Origin: Rhizobium sp. 11515TR
GTDB lineage: Bacteria > Pseudomonadota > Alphaproteobacteria > Rhizobiales > Rhizobiaceae
DNA length: 64,000 nucleotides
Assembly (NCBI RefSeq): GCF_002277895.1
Contig: NZ_CP022999.1
Location: 496,001-560,000 of the forward strand
Direction of reading: 5' to 3'
Below, piece by piece: positions 1-8,694 of the stretch; within the stretch, counting starts at the first letter, position 1, and every line of letters begins with the position of its first letter. The position numbers and the translations under genes were made by a program. The notes under the pieces are model-generated. The model saw only the letters and a list, made by a program, of their open reading frames with translations, did no database searches and was not told where the DNA came from.

Positions 1-477
1 TTTGCCTATTCGGATCGAGCTCTACTTGCCGATAAGAACCCGCTGTCCGTTGCTCATTGGGATGCTACGATTGGAATTGTCGAGATCGAAGTCCGCGAGC
101 GCCATTTGCCTGCGCGAAAACAGCGTATGCTGTTCGCAGGGTTCACTGACCAGATTCACGCAGAGTTCTTTCTCGCGGTGGAGCACGACCTTATAGTCCA
201 GGATCACCAGCCCGGAACCCAGCTATACGAATGGCGAGAGAGCTTGCGTGACGAGGCGACGTCGTCGATGAGGTCCGGTCTCTCCAAAAGGCATCGTTTG
301 GCGAGCCTGTGATCTCGACAATAGGTTAAATCGCAATTTGAATAAGACTTCAAACAGTAACAGATATAACGTACGTATAAGTTAAAATATTTACACCTAT
401 TGATAATGTAAAGTTCTTGCACAGCTCAAATATACTCGGGTTTTGCAGGTATTATATACTTTACATTGGAGAAAACT
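1..477. other. No recognisable gene; upstream region of the first hydrolase
   Basis: One forward frame is open from the window edge to a TGA at 310-312 and could be the end of a gene that starts outside, but its translation matches nothing I recognise and a reverse frame (22-207) is open across the same bases. Bases 313-477 are clearly AT-rich, unlike the coding parts, and probably hold the promoter of the hydrolase that starts at 478. Confidence 0.3.
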
Positions 478-1458
478 ATGAAGCACTCCTCTCTTACTGC
501 CACTCGACGTAATGTCGTAGCGGGATCACTTTCCCTTGCGGCCGCCGCGGCCGCCGCGGCCGCCGCCGTAGCGCAACCAGCGTCTGCCGCAAGCAAAAAG
601 AAGCCACAAACGGTGACGTCAGAAAGCCACAACTCTGTTACTGTCAGCGATGGAACGCGAATTTTCTTCAAAGATTGGGGACCGAAAGATGCTCAGCCCA
701 TCGTGTTCCATCATGGCTGGCCCCTTAGCGGCGACGACTGGGACAACCAGATGCTCTTCTTCCTCGGGAAGGGTTATCGGGTAATTGCACATGATCGCCG
801 GGGACACGGCCGGTCTTCGCAAGTAAGCGACGGCCACGATATGGATCACTATGCAGCCGATGTTGCCGCGGTCGTAGAACATCTCGATCTCCGAAACACG
901 ATTCACATCGGTCACTCGACAGGCGGCGGCGAGGCCGCACGCTACACGGCGCGCCATGGCAAAGGTCGCGTATCCAAACTCGTACTGATCGGTGCTGTCC
1001 CGCCGATCATGGTGAAGACTTCCTCAAATCCGGGCGGCCTCCCCATCGAGGTCTTCGATGGATTCCGTACTGCACTCGCGGCCAACCGTTCGCAGTTCTA
1101 CTTTGATGTGGCAAGCGGCCCGTTCTACGGCTTCAACCGTGACGGCGTTAAGTCAAACGACGCAACGATTAAGAACTGGTGGCGTCAGGGGATGACGGGA
1201 GCGGCAAACGCGCACTACTTGGGAATCAAGGCTTTCTCCGAGACGGATTTCACCGAAGACTTGAAGGTCATCGACGTGCCCACACTCGTGCTCCATGGCG
1301 ATGACGATCAGGTGGTCCCGGTTGCGGACTCTGCTGAGCTTTCCGCGAAGCTCCTTCAGAAGCCAACACTGAAGATCTATCCTGGCCTTCCTCACGGCAT
1401 GGCGACAACCCACGCGGATGTCATTAACGCCGACATTCTCGCCTTCATTCAAGCTTGA
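478..1458 (+). CDS. Exported alpha/beta-hydrolase, non-haem chloroperoxidase-like
   Basis: A 326-residue protein of the alpha/beta-hydrolase fold, close in style to cofactor-free chloroperoxidases and esterases. The nucleophile elbow GHSTGG puts the catalytic serine at about residue 147; the acid lies in HGDDDQ and the histidine in GLPHGM near the C-terminus. The N-terminus has a twin-arginine type signal (TRRNVVAG) followed by ten alanines and an SxA-like cleavage region, so export by Tat is inferred. ATG at 478 is preferred over an upstream in-frame TTG at 466 because GGAGA (468-472) sits six bases before it. A strong bidirectional hairpin follows at 1599. The natural substrate is unknown; halogenation activity in this family is often incidental to ester hydrolysis. 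Confidence 0.85.
   Translation: MKHSSLTATRRNVVAGSLSLAAAAAAAAAAVAQPASAASKKKPQTVTSESHNSVTVSDGTRIFFKDWGPKDAQPIVFHHGWPLSGDDWDNQMLFFLGKGYRVIAHDRRGHGRSSQVSDGHDMDHYAADVAAVVEHLDLRNTIHIGHSTGGGEAARYTARHGKGRVSKLVLIGAVPPIMVKTSSNPGGLPIEVFDGFRTALAANRSQFYFDVASGPFYGFNRDGVKSNDATIKNWWRQGMTGAANAHYLGIKAFSETDFTEDLKVIDVPTLVLHGDDDQVVPVADSAELSAKLLQKPTLKIYPGLPHGMATTHADVINADILAFIQA
538..564 (+). repeat. Three tandem GCGGCCGCC units in the signal-peptide codons
   Basis: Three perfect 9-bp copies lie head to tail inside the h-region of the Tat signal of the hydrolase at 478 and encode nine of its ten consecutive alanines. The unit is a multiple of three, so slippage would change only the alanine count and keep the frame. 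Confidence 0.9.
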
Positions 1459-1598
1459 TCGGTGGGGCGCGAGGCGACGAGCGCCCCTCTTTCATCTGCA
1501 GCATCACAAGCGGCTCGTGGATCAAATAACCACCTGGGAGAAGGCAGTTTTGTTCTCAACGTCGGCCGACCTTCAGATTTTACGCACATCGAGAAATA

Positions 1599-1629
1599 AG
1601 AAAGGTCGCAGAGGTTCTGCGACCTTTCT
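1599..1629. terminator. Bidirectional hairpin terminator between convergent genes
   Basis: A perfect 14-bp stem (1599-1612 with 1616-1629, starting AGAAAGGTCGCAGA) closes a 3-base loop. It lies between the hydrolase ending at 1458 and the leftward gene ending at 1655, and could terminate both. The T-rich ends of the stem are short, so termination is likely but not certain. Confidence 0.7.
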
Positions 1630-1654
1630 AAGCGATTGGTTGCTATGGAGTCAG

Positions 1655-2416
1655 TCAGCGTGTCGGCGGTGGCGTTGCCGTCTTGACCCACTCCGAGTAA
1701 GCGGTGCGTCCAAGGTGGACGTTTGGCCCGGGCATTAACATTCTGTCATCAAGCACCACGCCGAAATACGGCGTCTGCTTGTCGACGACGATCTCACGCT
1801 TGTCGCCAATCTGATGGAGGTACTTCGCCACCGCGTCGGAGATACGGATTGCTTCCGGTCCCGCGATTTCCTTCACGCCATTGGAAGGTGAGCCAACCAC
1901 AACCTCCGCAAGAGCGTCGGCAACGTCATCGGAGAAAATTGGCTGCATCATCGCGGGAGAAAGGTGGACCTTATCACCCTGCGTACCGGACTGAGCGATA
2001 CCGAACATAAATTCGAAAAACTGCGTGGAGTGAACGAGTGTATAAGGAATCTTCGATTCCCGGATAAGATTTTCTTGAACCAGCTTGGCTCGAAAATAGC
2101 CGCTATCCTGCAATCGCTCGGTGCCGACGACCGAAAGCGCCACATGGTGCTTAACTCCGGCAGCTGTCTCGGCGGAAAGCAAGTTACGCCCCGAGGTCTG
2201 GAAGAACTCCATGACAGCCTTATCTTCAAACGACGGAGAATTCGCGACGTCGACTACAACCTGCGCGCCTGCAAGCACTTCCGCGAGTCCCTCACCCGTT
2301 ACAGTGTTCACGCCCGACGCCGGAGATGCCGCAATCACTTCATGCCCCTTGGCCTCAAGGCGCTTCACCAGTTTCGAACCGATCAACCCGGTTCCGCCAA
2401 TCACGACGATTTTCAT
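1655..2416 (-). CDS. NmrA-like NAD(P)-binding protein (atypical SDR), first paralogue
   Basis: A 253-residue single-domain Rossmann protein. The dinucleotide-binding loop GGTGLIG starts at residue 7 and the protein keeps the atypical-SDR/NmrA layout (ALSVVGTERL, then YFRAKLVQENLIR, where the Y and the K stand in the usual catalytic spacing). Family members reduce quinones or sense the NAD(P) state; no substrate can be assigned. It is a clear paralogue of the protein encoded at 3610-4362, sharing the VVGTE, YFRAKLVQENLIR and STQFFE blocks. It lies next to a response regulator gene on the same strand, about 290 bp away. Confidence 0.85.
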   Translation of the reverse strand: MKIVVIGGTGLIGSKLVKRLEAKGHEVIAASPASGVNTVTGEGLAEVLAGAQVVVDVANSPSFEDKAVMEFFQTSGRNLLSAETAAGVKHHVALSVVGTERLQDSGYFRAKLVQENLIRESKIPYTLVHSTQFFEFMFGIAQSGTQGDKVHLSPAMMQPIFSDDVADALAEVVVGSPSNGVKEIAGPEAIRISDAVAKYLHQIGDKREIVVDKQTPYFGVVLDDRMLMPGPNVHLGRTAYSEWVKTATPPPTR

Positions 2417-2447
2417 TGTTCGCTCCTATTACGGTGATCTTTCCACA

Positions 2448-2465
2448 ATACCGGTGATACCGGTA
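2448..2465. promoter_or_regulatory. Direct repeat ATACCGGT upstream of the NmrA-like gene
   Basis: Two copies of ATACCGGT (2448-2455 and 2457-2464) with a 9-bp period lie 32 bp before the start of the leftward gene at 2416. The second copy includes the 8-bp palindrome TACCGGTA. This looks like a regulator-binding site in a promoter region; the binding protein is unknown, though the neighbouring response regulator is an obvious candidate. Confidence 0.35.
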
Positions 2466-2703
2466 CTGAAGATTCGTGCGGTCAGGATTCCAGTCGACGA
2501 GGTCGACCGACGCTCGGTGAAGATTCATCTCAAATGCGACAGGCCGATCAGAGCCTGACCTACGGAAAGTCTAGGGAAATATCCCGATGAGCCTAGTTAA
2601 ACATAGGTTGGGGATGGCCGTTCTCGCGCAAATTACACCGGCCGCCTTGGCGCAGACAAACGCAACTCGTCAAAGAGGAGGCAAAGGGCCAAAGTTCGGC
2701 GGC

Positions 2704-3342
2704 TTAGTCTCGCTGAAGCATTTCAACTTTGCGAACCAAGTCGGGAAGAGAGCGGCTCTGCATTTTGCGCATGACGCTCATGCGGTGGAGCTTGACGGTC
2801 ATCTCACTGATTCCAAGCTCATAGGCAACCTGCTTGTTCATCAAGCCGCTCACGACCGCCAGCATAACCTCGGTCTCCCGCGGTGTAAGTGTGTCGGCCA
2901 GCGACCTCACCCGATCGACCTCAGCAGCGGTGTTGCGACGCTTACAATCCATTTCGATCGCATGATCGACCGCCTCGAGAAGGTCTTTGTTGGAAAACGG
3001 TTTGGTTATGAAGTCGGTAGCTCCCGCCTTCATTGCGCGAACGCTGGTGGGTATGTCCGCGAACGCGGTTAGGAAGATCACCGGGAGTTTGCTTCCTATC
3101 GAAATGAGGCGGTCCTGCAAGTCGAGTCCGGTACCGTCGGGCATCCTGAGATCAACGACAACGCATCCCGGCACTGTGGTGTCGGCTCGTTGAAAAAACT
3201 CGGAGCCGCAAGAGAACGCAGATGCACGCTTCTTTGTGACCAGAAAGAGGTCAAGCAATGTTTCCCGCATCTCGATGTCGTCATCAACCACATAAACAAT
3301 GGGTTCAGCGGGCGCTTCCGGCTCTGCGTTTGTGTTTCGCAT
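2704..3342 (-). CDS. Orphan FixJ/NarL-family response regulator
   Basis: A 212-residue two-domain regulator. The receiver domain (about 14-130) has the acidic pair in VVDDD, the phospho-acceptor in VVDLRMPDG, the conserved threonine in FLTA and the lysine in TKPF. The C-terminal LuxR-type helix-turn-helix (about 145-210) begins LTPRETEVM and contains NKQVAYELGISEMTVK. No histidine kinase gene is within reach, so its input is unknown. It is similar to the regulator at 5225-5857, including the unusual EMTVKLH/EMMVKIH recognition helix. It probably controls nearby oxidoreductase and hydrolase genes, which is inference from position only. Confidence 0.88.
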   Translation of the reverse strand: MRNTNAEPEAPAEPIVYVVDDDIEMRETLLDLFLVTKKRASAFSCGSEFFQRADTTVPGCVVVDLRMPDGTGLDLQDRLISIGSKLPVIFLTAFADIPTSVRAMKAGATDFITKPFSNKDLLEAVDHAIEMDCKRRNTAAEVDRVRSLADTLTPRETEVMLAVVSGLMNKQVAYELGISEMTVKLHRMSVMRKMQSRSLPDLVRKVEMLQRD

Positions 3343-3609
3343 CTCAGTACCACCTTTCAGTCCCGGGGCACGTCAACCTAGCAAGTTGCGCCACAAAGCC
3401 TCAGCCCTCCAGGCCTCTATAGCACAGTTCACCATCGGCGGGACCATAAACCTTAGTTTGGGTCCCTTGCACACATACCAGCTCCACATGTCATCGTTGT
3501 AACCCTGCAAGGGGTGCTGGGAGATTGGGTCAAGCCTACACTTCGTTTAGTCGCAAGGCACGTCGCATACTCCTACGATCTAGAGACTTGCATTATGTTG
3601 GAGTTTCTC

Positions 3610-4362
3610 ATGAAAGTAGTTGTTGTAGGTGCTAGCGGCACCATGGGCTCGAAGGTAGTAAAATACCTCGAGCGCGATGGGCATGACCTCGTAGTGGCGT
3701 CCAAAGAGACCGGCGTCAATGCCTTGACTGGTCACGGCTTGGACGACGCTTTCGATGGTGCGGATACAATAATAGACGTTACGAACTTCGGCTCGTTTGG
3801 GAGCGGTGACGTCCTCGGACTCTTTAAACAAGCGGGAACTAATCTACTGGCGTCGGCAAGGAAGCACAACGTCAAACATTATCTCGCTCTCTCGGTCGTC
3901 GGCACAGAAAGCCTTGTCGAGAACGACTACTTCCGTGCCAAGCTCGTCCAGGAGAACCTCATCCGAGCTTCCGACTTACCCTACACCATCGTCCGATCCA
4001 CACAGTTCTTCGAATATCTGAGCGGTATAGTCAGCACTTCTGCGGACGACGGCGTCATCCAGCTTCCATCACTTCGGCTCCAGCCCGTCGCCGGTGCCGA
4101 AGTCGCAGCCTGGATGGCTAAGCTCACCGCCCAGGAGCCTGAAAACTCAATTGTAGAAATTGGTGGTCCAGAACCGGTTGATTTTATTGATCTTGCAAAC
4201 CAACTGATGACGGTCACCGAAGACGCGCGGCCGGTAACTTCGGATCCGGCAGCACGCTACTTTGGAATCACGGTCCGTCGTGACGGTTTGATCCCGACAA
4301 TGCCTACTGCTCTGGGAAAACTGACGTATCATGACTGGCTGTCGAGAACATCGTACGCTTGA
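3610..4362 (+). CDS. NmrA-like NAD(P)-binding protein (atypical SDR), second paralogue
   Basis: A 250-residue Rossmann-fold protein with the nucleotide loop GASGTMG at residues 7-13 and the same VVGTE, YFRAKLVQENLIR and STQFFE blocks as the protein at 1655-2416. ATG at 3610 is chosen because GGAG at 3600-3603 is six bases upstream and because the protein then begins with the beta-strand MKVVVVGA; an upstream in-frame ATG at 3514 would add a long unrelated N-terminus. It converges on the membrane-protein gene ending at 4399; only a weak 6-bp hairpin (4367-4372 with 4388-4393) lies between them. Substrate unknown. Confidence 0.85.
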   Translation: MKVVVVGASGTMGSKVVKYLERDGHDLVVASKETGVNALTGHGLDDAFDGADTIIDVTNFGSFGSGDVLGLFKQAGTNLLASARKHNVKHYLALSVVGTESLVENDYFRAKLVQENLIRASDLPYTIVRSTQFFEYLSGIVSTSADDGVIQLPSLRLQPVAGAEVAAWMAKLTAQEPENSIVEIGGPEPVDFIDLANQLMTVTEDARPVTSDPAARYFGITVRRDGLIPTMPTALGKLTYHDWLSRTSYA

Positions 4363-4398
4363 GCAGCGTACCAGAACAGGTGGCTCCGGTACGAATTA

Positions 4399-4845
4399 TC
4401 AGCGTTGCCAATCAGCGATGGTGGTCGCGGCGTTTTTGTCCGTCGCTTTAGACTGCGCGCACGCCCAAACAGTGCCAGCAGTGCCGAACAACGCTGGCAG
4501 GCTCACGGCGGGAAAATCGCGTAGCAGAACAGACGCTGAGCAGATGCCAACAGCTACTTCCCACAGGTGGAAGCAGGCGTGAGCGATCAGCCAGAGCGTT
4601 GCGGCAGCCCAGAGCTCAATACGCCGCTCGGGCTTGAACGTACCGATACCGAATGCCAGCGCGATAAATCCTTGGATAAGGCCGATATCCCGGATGAAAT
4701 GCTGATTGTAGAGGCCAGTATCGGTCACCCCGGGAACGAAATAATACCAACCCTCGGGATCATAGAGCATGTGGATCGACAGCCATGCGGCCAGAACCAC
4801 GTTGAACCACACCATTGCGAGTATACAATATTTGAGCATTTGCAT
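4399..4845 (-). CDS. Small integral membrane protein of unknown function
   Basis: A 148-residue protein with about four hydrophobic segments (starting near residues 4, 50, 75 and 110), rich in aromatic residues, with HMLYDPEGWYYFVPGV between the first two. The start at 4845 is supported by AAGGAG six bases upstream; the open frame runs further upstream but that part has non-coding character. I do not recognise a named family. It sits between NmrA-like and response-regulator genes and may belong to the same stress gene group. Confidence 0.7.
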   Translation of the reverse strand: MQMLKYCILAMVWFNVVLAAWLSIHMLYDPEGWYYFVPGVTDTGLYNQHFIRDIGLIQGFIALAFGIGTFKPERRIELWAAATLWLIAHACFHLWEVAVGICSASVLLRDFPAVSLPALFGTAGTVWACAQSKATDKNAATTIADWQR

Positions 4846-5224
4846 TTCAATCTCCTTCGGTTGACTGAAGAAGAAAATATCATCGTGACATACTCGAAAC
4901 TTCCCAAACGAAGGTTTGAGCATCAAGCGCAAAATATGCTGCTGAAAAGGGCCTTGCGGAAATTGCACTTGATGTTCGGGAGGACGAACTGTTTGAAGGA
5001 AAGTACAAATTACTTCGATTTGCGGGCGTCGCATCAAACGAAAACAGCTAGTCGCGATCGAGACGGAAGCTGGGAGCTTGACGCCATGCTCGCGAATGCC
5101 AGCATGCCCTGACTGCGTCTGACCGCTGAGGTCTCTGAAGGTCGGAACTGCAGCGTTGATCTCGCGGCATTAATCGAGCGCCAATCGAGGCGCGTTGACG
5201 TTCACATCCAAATGGAAACAACAT
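4846..5224. other. Intergenic region without a supported gene
   Basis: This 379-bp stretch separates two leftward genes. The forward frame open at 4567-5112 mostly runs antisense to the membrane-protein gene and does not look coding. It should hold the promoter of the gene starting at 4845; I saw no clear operator or hairpin. Confidence 0.4.
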
Positions 5225-5857
5225 TTACCGATAGTTGGACTTGCCGTAAACGAGTTCGAGCTTCTTTATCAGTTGGACGAGCGAGCTCACCTTCATCTTC
5301 TTCATCATACGGCTTCGATGGATCTTCACCATCATTTCGCTCACATTGAGACGGTGCGCGATCTGCTTGTTGAGATCTCCCTCCACTACGTATCTCATGA
5401 CTTCCCGTTCACGGGGAGTCAGCATCTCGATTAATCGTCGCGTGAGGTCGCGTTCCGCAGCTAGCGCTCGAGCTGCCAGATCTCGATTTATGGCACTTCG
5501 CACCGCGGCCAGTACGACCGCATCGTCGAGCGGCTTCAGGAGAAAGTCACACGCGCCACGCCTTATGGCATCGACAGCCATCTGGACGGTCGCATCCCCG
5601 GTCATAAAGACAATTGGCAGCGAACAATTTTGGGCCGCCAATCGTTGCTGCACGTCGAAGCCATCGATTTGTGTGTCCAAAAGCAAGCAACCTGGTGGCC
5701 GGAGCTCGACGGAACCGAGTAACTCCCCACCAGTCTCGAAGCCTCGCGCGTCGATGTTCGCAAGTTCGAGAAGCTTGAGCAGCGAAAGCCGCGTTTCTAC
5801 ATCTTTGTCGACAATAAAAACCCTTGCCATGCCGGGCAACTCTGTTCGATTTGGCAT
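5225..5857 (-). CDS. Orphan FixJ/NarL-family response regulator, second copy
   Basis: A 210-residue regulator. The receiver domain (about 11-125) keeps an acidic site in FIVDKD, the acceptor aspartate in LLLDTQIDG, a threonine in FMTG and the lysine in LKPLD. The LuxR-type DNA-binding domain begins LTPREREVM at about 147 and includes NKQIAHRLNVSEMMVK. The acceptor loop DTQIDG departs from the usual DxxMP, so phosphorylation properties may differ. The start is uncertain: ATG at 5857 or the internal ATG at 5830 (MARVF). No kinase partner is visible. It lies just downstream of the exported hydrolase gene at 5940-6719 on the same strand. Confidence 0.85.
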   Translation of the reverse strand: MPNRTELPGMARVFIVDKDVETRLSLLKLLELANIDARGFETGGELLGSVELRPPGCLLLDTQIDGFDVQQRLAAQNCSLPIVFMTGDATVQMAVDAIRRGACDFLLKPLDDAVVLAAVRSAINRDLAARALAAERDLTRRLIEMLTPREREVMRYVVEGDLNKQIAHRLNVSEMMVKIHRSRMMKKMKVSSLVQLIKKLELVYGKSNYR

Positions 5858-5902
5858 GTGGGTGTCAGAATTCCGTTATTCTCATTGGTGCAGCCGGCTA
5901 GC

Positions 5903-5930
5903 GCAGGAGGTACGGTGAGGTGCCTCCTGC
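5903..5930 (-). terminator. Hairpin between hydrolase and regulator genes
   Basis: GCAGGAGG (5903-5910) pairs perfectly with CCTCCTGC (5923-5930) around a 12-base loop, just downstream of the hydrolase stop at 5940. There is no T-tract, so it may be a weak terminator or an mRNA structure. Confidence 0.4.
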
Positions 5931-5939
5931 CTCAGGTTG

Positions 5940-6719
5940 TCAATTCGCCGAAGCGGCCTCTTCAATAAGCTTTGTCACTTCGCCGGGATGAGAGATCATC
6001 ACGACGTGTGAAGCACCCTGAACTGCGATGGTCTTTCGAGACTTTGCTCGGTCAGCCATCCATTGCAGGGCTTTGGCGGGGATATTTTTGTCTGCATCAC
6101 CGTAGATAAACCACGACGGAATTGCCTTCCACGCCGCCTCCGGGGCAGGCTCTGCGAGCGCCGCGTCAGTGATCGGTCGCTGCGCTACCGCCATGAGGCG
6201 GGCTGTGCCAACCGGAACGTCCGCTGCAAATTGGTTAGGGAAGTTGCTCTGTTCGATATAGAGGTCCTTCGCGCCACTCGGCAGCGCGACGGGTTCTGCC
6301 AGCGTAGGTGCAAGCGAGCTTCCAGGAAACTTAGCGGACAGCTCGGCGGCGGATTCGCCCTTCTCCGGTGCGAAGGCTGCGACAAATACCAGTGCCTTCA
6401 CATTGTGGGCACCAGCTGCTGCGTCGCTTATGACAGAACCGCCATAGGAGTGGCCGACCAGAACGACCGGGCCTTTCAAGGTTTTGATGACACCGGCGAC
6501 GTACTCCCCGTCGTTCTTGATACCCCGTAGGGGATTGGCAACCGCCTTTACAGAGTATCCATCCTTCTCAAGGAGGATAACTACCCGGTTCCAGCTAGAA
6601 GAATCCGCAAAAGCTCCGTGAACCAATACGATTGTGGGTTTTGGCGCTTCTGTATGTCCGGCAATTGAGGACGTCATATAGAGGCCCGCCGCGACCGCGA
6701 GTCGTGCGATATTGCGCAT
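5940..6719 (-). CDS. Exported alpha/beta-hydrolase (pimeloyl-ester esterase-like fold)
   Basis: A 259-residue alpha/beta-hydrolase with a short hydrophobic signal peptide (MRNIARLAVAAGLYMTSSIA). The oxyanion strand motif is LVHGAFADSSSW, the nucleophile serine lies in GHSYGG, the acid is in IYGDADKNIP and the histidine is in GASHVV close to the C-terminus, so the triad is complete. The start at 6719 is supported by AAAGGA about six bases upstream; the longer frame to 6803 lacks such a site. This subgroup is common in soil bacteria as secreted esterase-like proteins of unknown substrate. It may be cotranscribed with the response regulator at 5225-5857. Confidence 0.85.
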   Translation of the reverse strand: MRNIARLAVAAGLYMTSSIAGHTEAPKPTIVLVHGAFADSSSWNRVVILLEKDGYSVKAVANPLRGIKNDGEYVAGVIKTLKGPVVLVGHSYGGSVISDAAAGAHNVKALVFVAAFAPEKGESAAELSAKFPGSSLAPTLAEPVALPSGAKDLYIEQSNFPNQFAADVPVGTARLMAVAQRPITDAALAEPAPEAAWKAIPSWFIYGDADKNIPAKALQWMADRAKSRKTIAVQGASHVVMISHPGEVTKLIEEAASAN

Positions 6720-7313
6720 TTGCTTTCCTTTTATGTTTAACGCCCTACCCACCGCTCGCGCATTGTCATCACATGGGTCGGGAGCACTTGTCCGATCTGA
6801 CAACGAGCGGCACCATCACTCTGATTGTCGTACCGCTGCCACTCAACCCAAACAAAGGTTTGCAGAGCCTATCAACGAAGCTGGAAACGATATCCTACAT
6901 AGCCGTAGGAGATCATCATTTCCGTAAAAGCACCTGTAAATGTTACCAACGGGCATATGAGCGACAGAGCCCCACCGCCCCCATCGAGAAAACCCTCAAC
7001 GCCGTTCTCCCCGAGAGCCGTTCGGCGGCGATGATGATTCTCTCGCGTGCCTTACGACTACGCTTCTGTTGAGGCGCAAGCTCGTCAGCGTTTGGATCTG
7101 GCGCTTCAAAGAGTCGCTCAATGCTCATTTCCTGCGTCTACCACAAGCTTCGACGGCATTCCGCGCTCACGCGTTCCGGAGCTTCCGCTACACTTCAAGC
7201 CAACCACTCGTTTAATTGGCGATCGCAATACACGGGGCTAAACCAAACGTGTGCCGCGGCTCCGGCTGCGGAGTTCCACTAAAATTCCGACTCTGAAAGC
7301 TGAGAGACACCCG
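6720..7313. other. Divergent intergenic region with one inverted repeat
   Basis: A 594-bp region between the leftward hydrolase and the rightward glutathione transferase genes. Short open frames on both strands (for example 6943-7128 and 7047-7241) have no recognisable content. It must hold two divergent promoters; the inverted repeat at 6893-6910 is the only clear candidate site. Confidence 0.45.
6893..6910. promoter_or_regulatory. Inverted repeat TCCTAC-N6-GTAGGA
   Basis: A perfect dyad of two 6-bp half sites with a 6-bp spacer in the divergent region. One half site (TCCTAC) also occurs at about 3570, shortly before the second NmrA-like gene. A NarL-type dimeric regulator would bind such a site; this is inference. 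Confidence 0.35.
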
Positions 7314-7898
7314 ATGAAGCTCTATTATTGCCCATTTGCTTGCAGTCTTGCCGATCATATCGCCTTGGAAGAGGCTGGGATTGAATTCGAGCGCGAGCGG
7401 GTAGACCTCAAAACAAAGGTCACAGCGACGGGGCGGAACTACAACGAATTGACATCAAAGGGATACGTTCCCGCTCTCCAATTGGACAACGGCGAAATCC
7501 TCACCGAGAACGTGGCGATCCTCGACTGGATTGCGTCGCACTACCCCAAGCTCGGCGTTCGGGGAGAATTGGGCCGCACTCGCCTGCTCGAAGCGCTCGC
7601 TTATATCTCCACAGAATTGCATCGTAGCCTGCGTCAGCTGTGGCATCCCGGTAGCGATCAAGAGACGACGGAGGCGCGCAACTCAATCGAGGCTCGGTTC
7701 GAGTTTCTATCGAATAGTCTCGCCGGCGACTACCTGTTTGGTGAAAATTTGACAGTTGCCGACTGCTACCTCTTTGTCATGTTGCTTTGGGCAGAGCGCT
7801 TTGGCATCGAGGTTCCCAATCCGCTTATCGCGTTACGCGAACGGATGCGGGCGCGTCCTGCGGTAAAGGTGGCATTGGCCGTCGAAGGCCTAAGCTGA
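7314..7898 (+). CDS. gstA: Beta-class glutathione S-transferase
   Basis: A 194-residue cytosolic glutathione transferase. It has the bacterial beta-class layout: an N-terminal thioredoxin-like domain starting MKLYYCPFACSLADH, with the class-specific cysteine at position 10, the cis-proline motif GYVPAL and the SNAIL-like glutathione-binding motif LTENVAIL, then an all-helical domain with the N-capping motif LTVADCYLF. It likely conjugates glutathione to electrophiles or reduces mixed disulfides. ATG at 7314 has GAGAG about eight bases upstream. It converges on the short-chain dehydrogenase gene, with a hairpin between them. Confidence 0.9.
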   Translation: MKLYYCPFACSLADHIALEEAGIEFERERVDLKTKVTATGRNYNELTSKGYVPALQLDNGEILTENVAILDWIASHYPKLGVRGELGRTRLLEALAYISTELHRSLRQLWHPGSDQETTEARNSIEARFEFLSNSLAGDYLFGENLTVADCYLFVMLLWAERFGIEVPNPLIALRERMRARPAVKVALAVEGLS

Positions 7899-7906
7899 AT
7901 AACGCC

Positions 7907-7938
7907 CACCGACCCGCTTTTGAAAGGACGGGTCGGTG
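7907..7938. terminator. Hairpin between convergent gst and SDR genes
   Basis: CACCGACCCG (7907-7916) pairs perfectly with CGGGTCGGTG (7929-7938) around a 12-base loop, between stops at 7898 and 7948. Neither side has a long T-run, so termination efficiency is uncertain. Confidence 0.5.
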
Positions 7939-7947
7939 AAAATTTCT

Positions 7948-8694
7948 TCAGGTCAAATGCATGCCGCCATCGACGATCAGTTCGACGCCGTTGACGAAAG
8001 TTCCGTTCGACGCCAAAAACAATGCCGCCTCCGCGAGCTCTTCGGGTCTACCCATGCGACCTGCCGGGATCAAGCCTGCCATGTGAGCCTCGAATCCAGG
8101 TCGGTCGGCGTCGCTCACGCCGAGCTTGCCGAGTATTTCCGTCTCGACCGGACCAGGGCTTAGGATATTTACGCGGATACGACGGTCCCGGAACTCGAGG
8201 GCCCAATTCCGCGCGAATGCTGCTAAAGCCGCTTTCGAGCCAGCGTAGACTGTGTGCTGTGGAAGCACCTTCGTCGCGGCTAAAGAGCTCACAACGATGA
8301 TATTACCACCGTCACGGATCAGTTGTGCAACTGCCTGCACACCGAAAAAGACGCCGCGTGCGTTGATATCGAAATGCCTGTCGAATTCGCTCTCCGTAAC
8401 GTTATTCGAGCTTTCAAGGTTAATCACGCCAGCGTTCGCAACATAGATGTCGATTGCGCCGAACTTACGCTGGACCGTATCGGCCAAGCGTCGATGAAAA
8501 TCGATTTCCGAGACATCGCCACGCACGCCAATTGCTTGGTGGCCGATTTCGGTCACGGCAGCGTCGACGACATCTTGGCGGCGGCCGGTAATCAAGACCT
8601 GCGCGCCCTCCTCAGCGAAGCGCTTTGCCGTCGCCTTCCCGATACCGCTGTTACCTCCAGTTACTACTGCGATTTTTCCTTCAAGTGATTTCAT
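7948..8694 (-). CDS. Short-chain dehydrogenase/reductase (classical SDR)
   Basis: A 248-residue classical SDR. The cofactor loop TGGNSGIG is at residues 12-19, NAGV at about 88, the catalytic serine in VSSLAA, and the YxxxK pair in YAGSKAA; the C-terminal PGPVET and FVNGVELIVDGG blocks are complete. An arginine pair after the second strand (TGRRQ) suggests NADP(H) preference. ATG at 8694 has GGAG eight bases upstream. The substrate cannot be told from sequence. It converges on the glutathione transferase gene. Confidence 0.88.
   Translation of the reverse strand: MKSLEGKIAVVTGGNSGIGKATAKRFAEEGAQVLITGRRQDVVDAAVTEIGHQAIGVRGDVSEIDFHRRLADTVQRKFGAIDIYVANAGVINLESSNNVTESEFDRHFDINARGVFFGVQAVAQLIRDGGNIIVVSSLAATKVLPQHTVYAGSKAALAAFARNWALEFRDRRIRVNILSPGPVETEILGKLGVSDADRPGFEAHMAGLIPAGRMGRPEELAEAALFLASNGTFVNGVELIVDGGMHLT

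Noticed and set aside
1-312. Forward frame open from the window edge, possible truncated gene
   Set aside because: Its translation has no recognisable motif and other frames are open across the same bases; not enough to call a gene.
4567-5112. A 181-codon forward frame antisense to the membrane-protein gene
   Set aside because: The reverse-strand gene has a strong ribosome site and hydrophobic segments, so the forward frame is a shadow.
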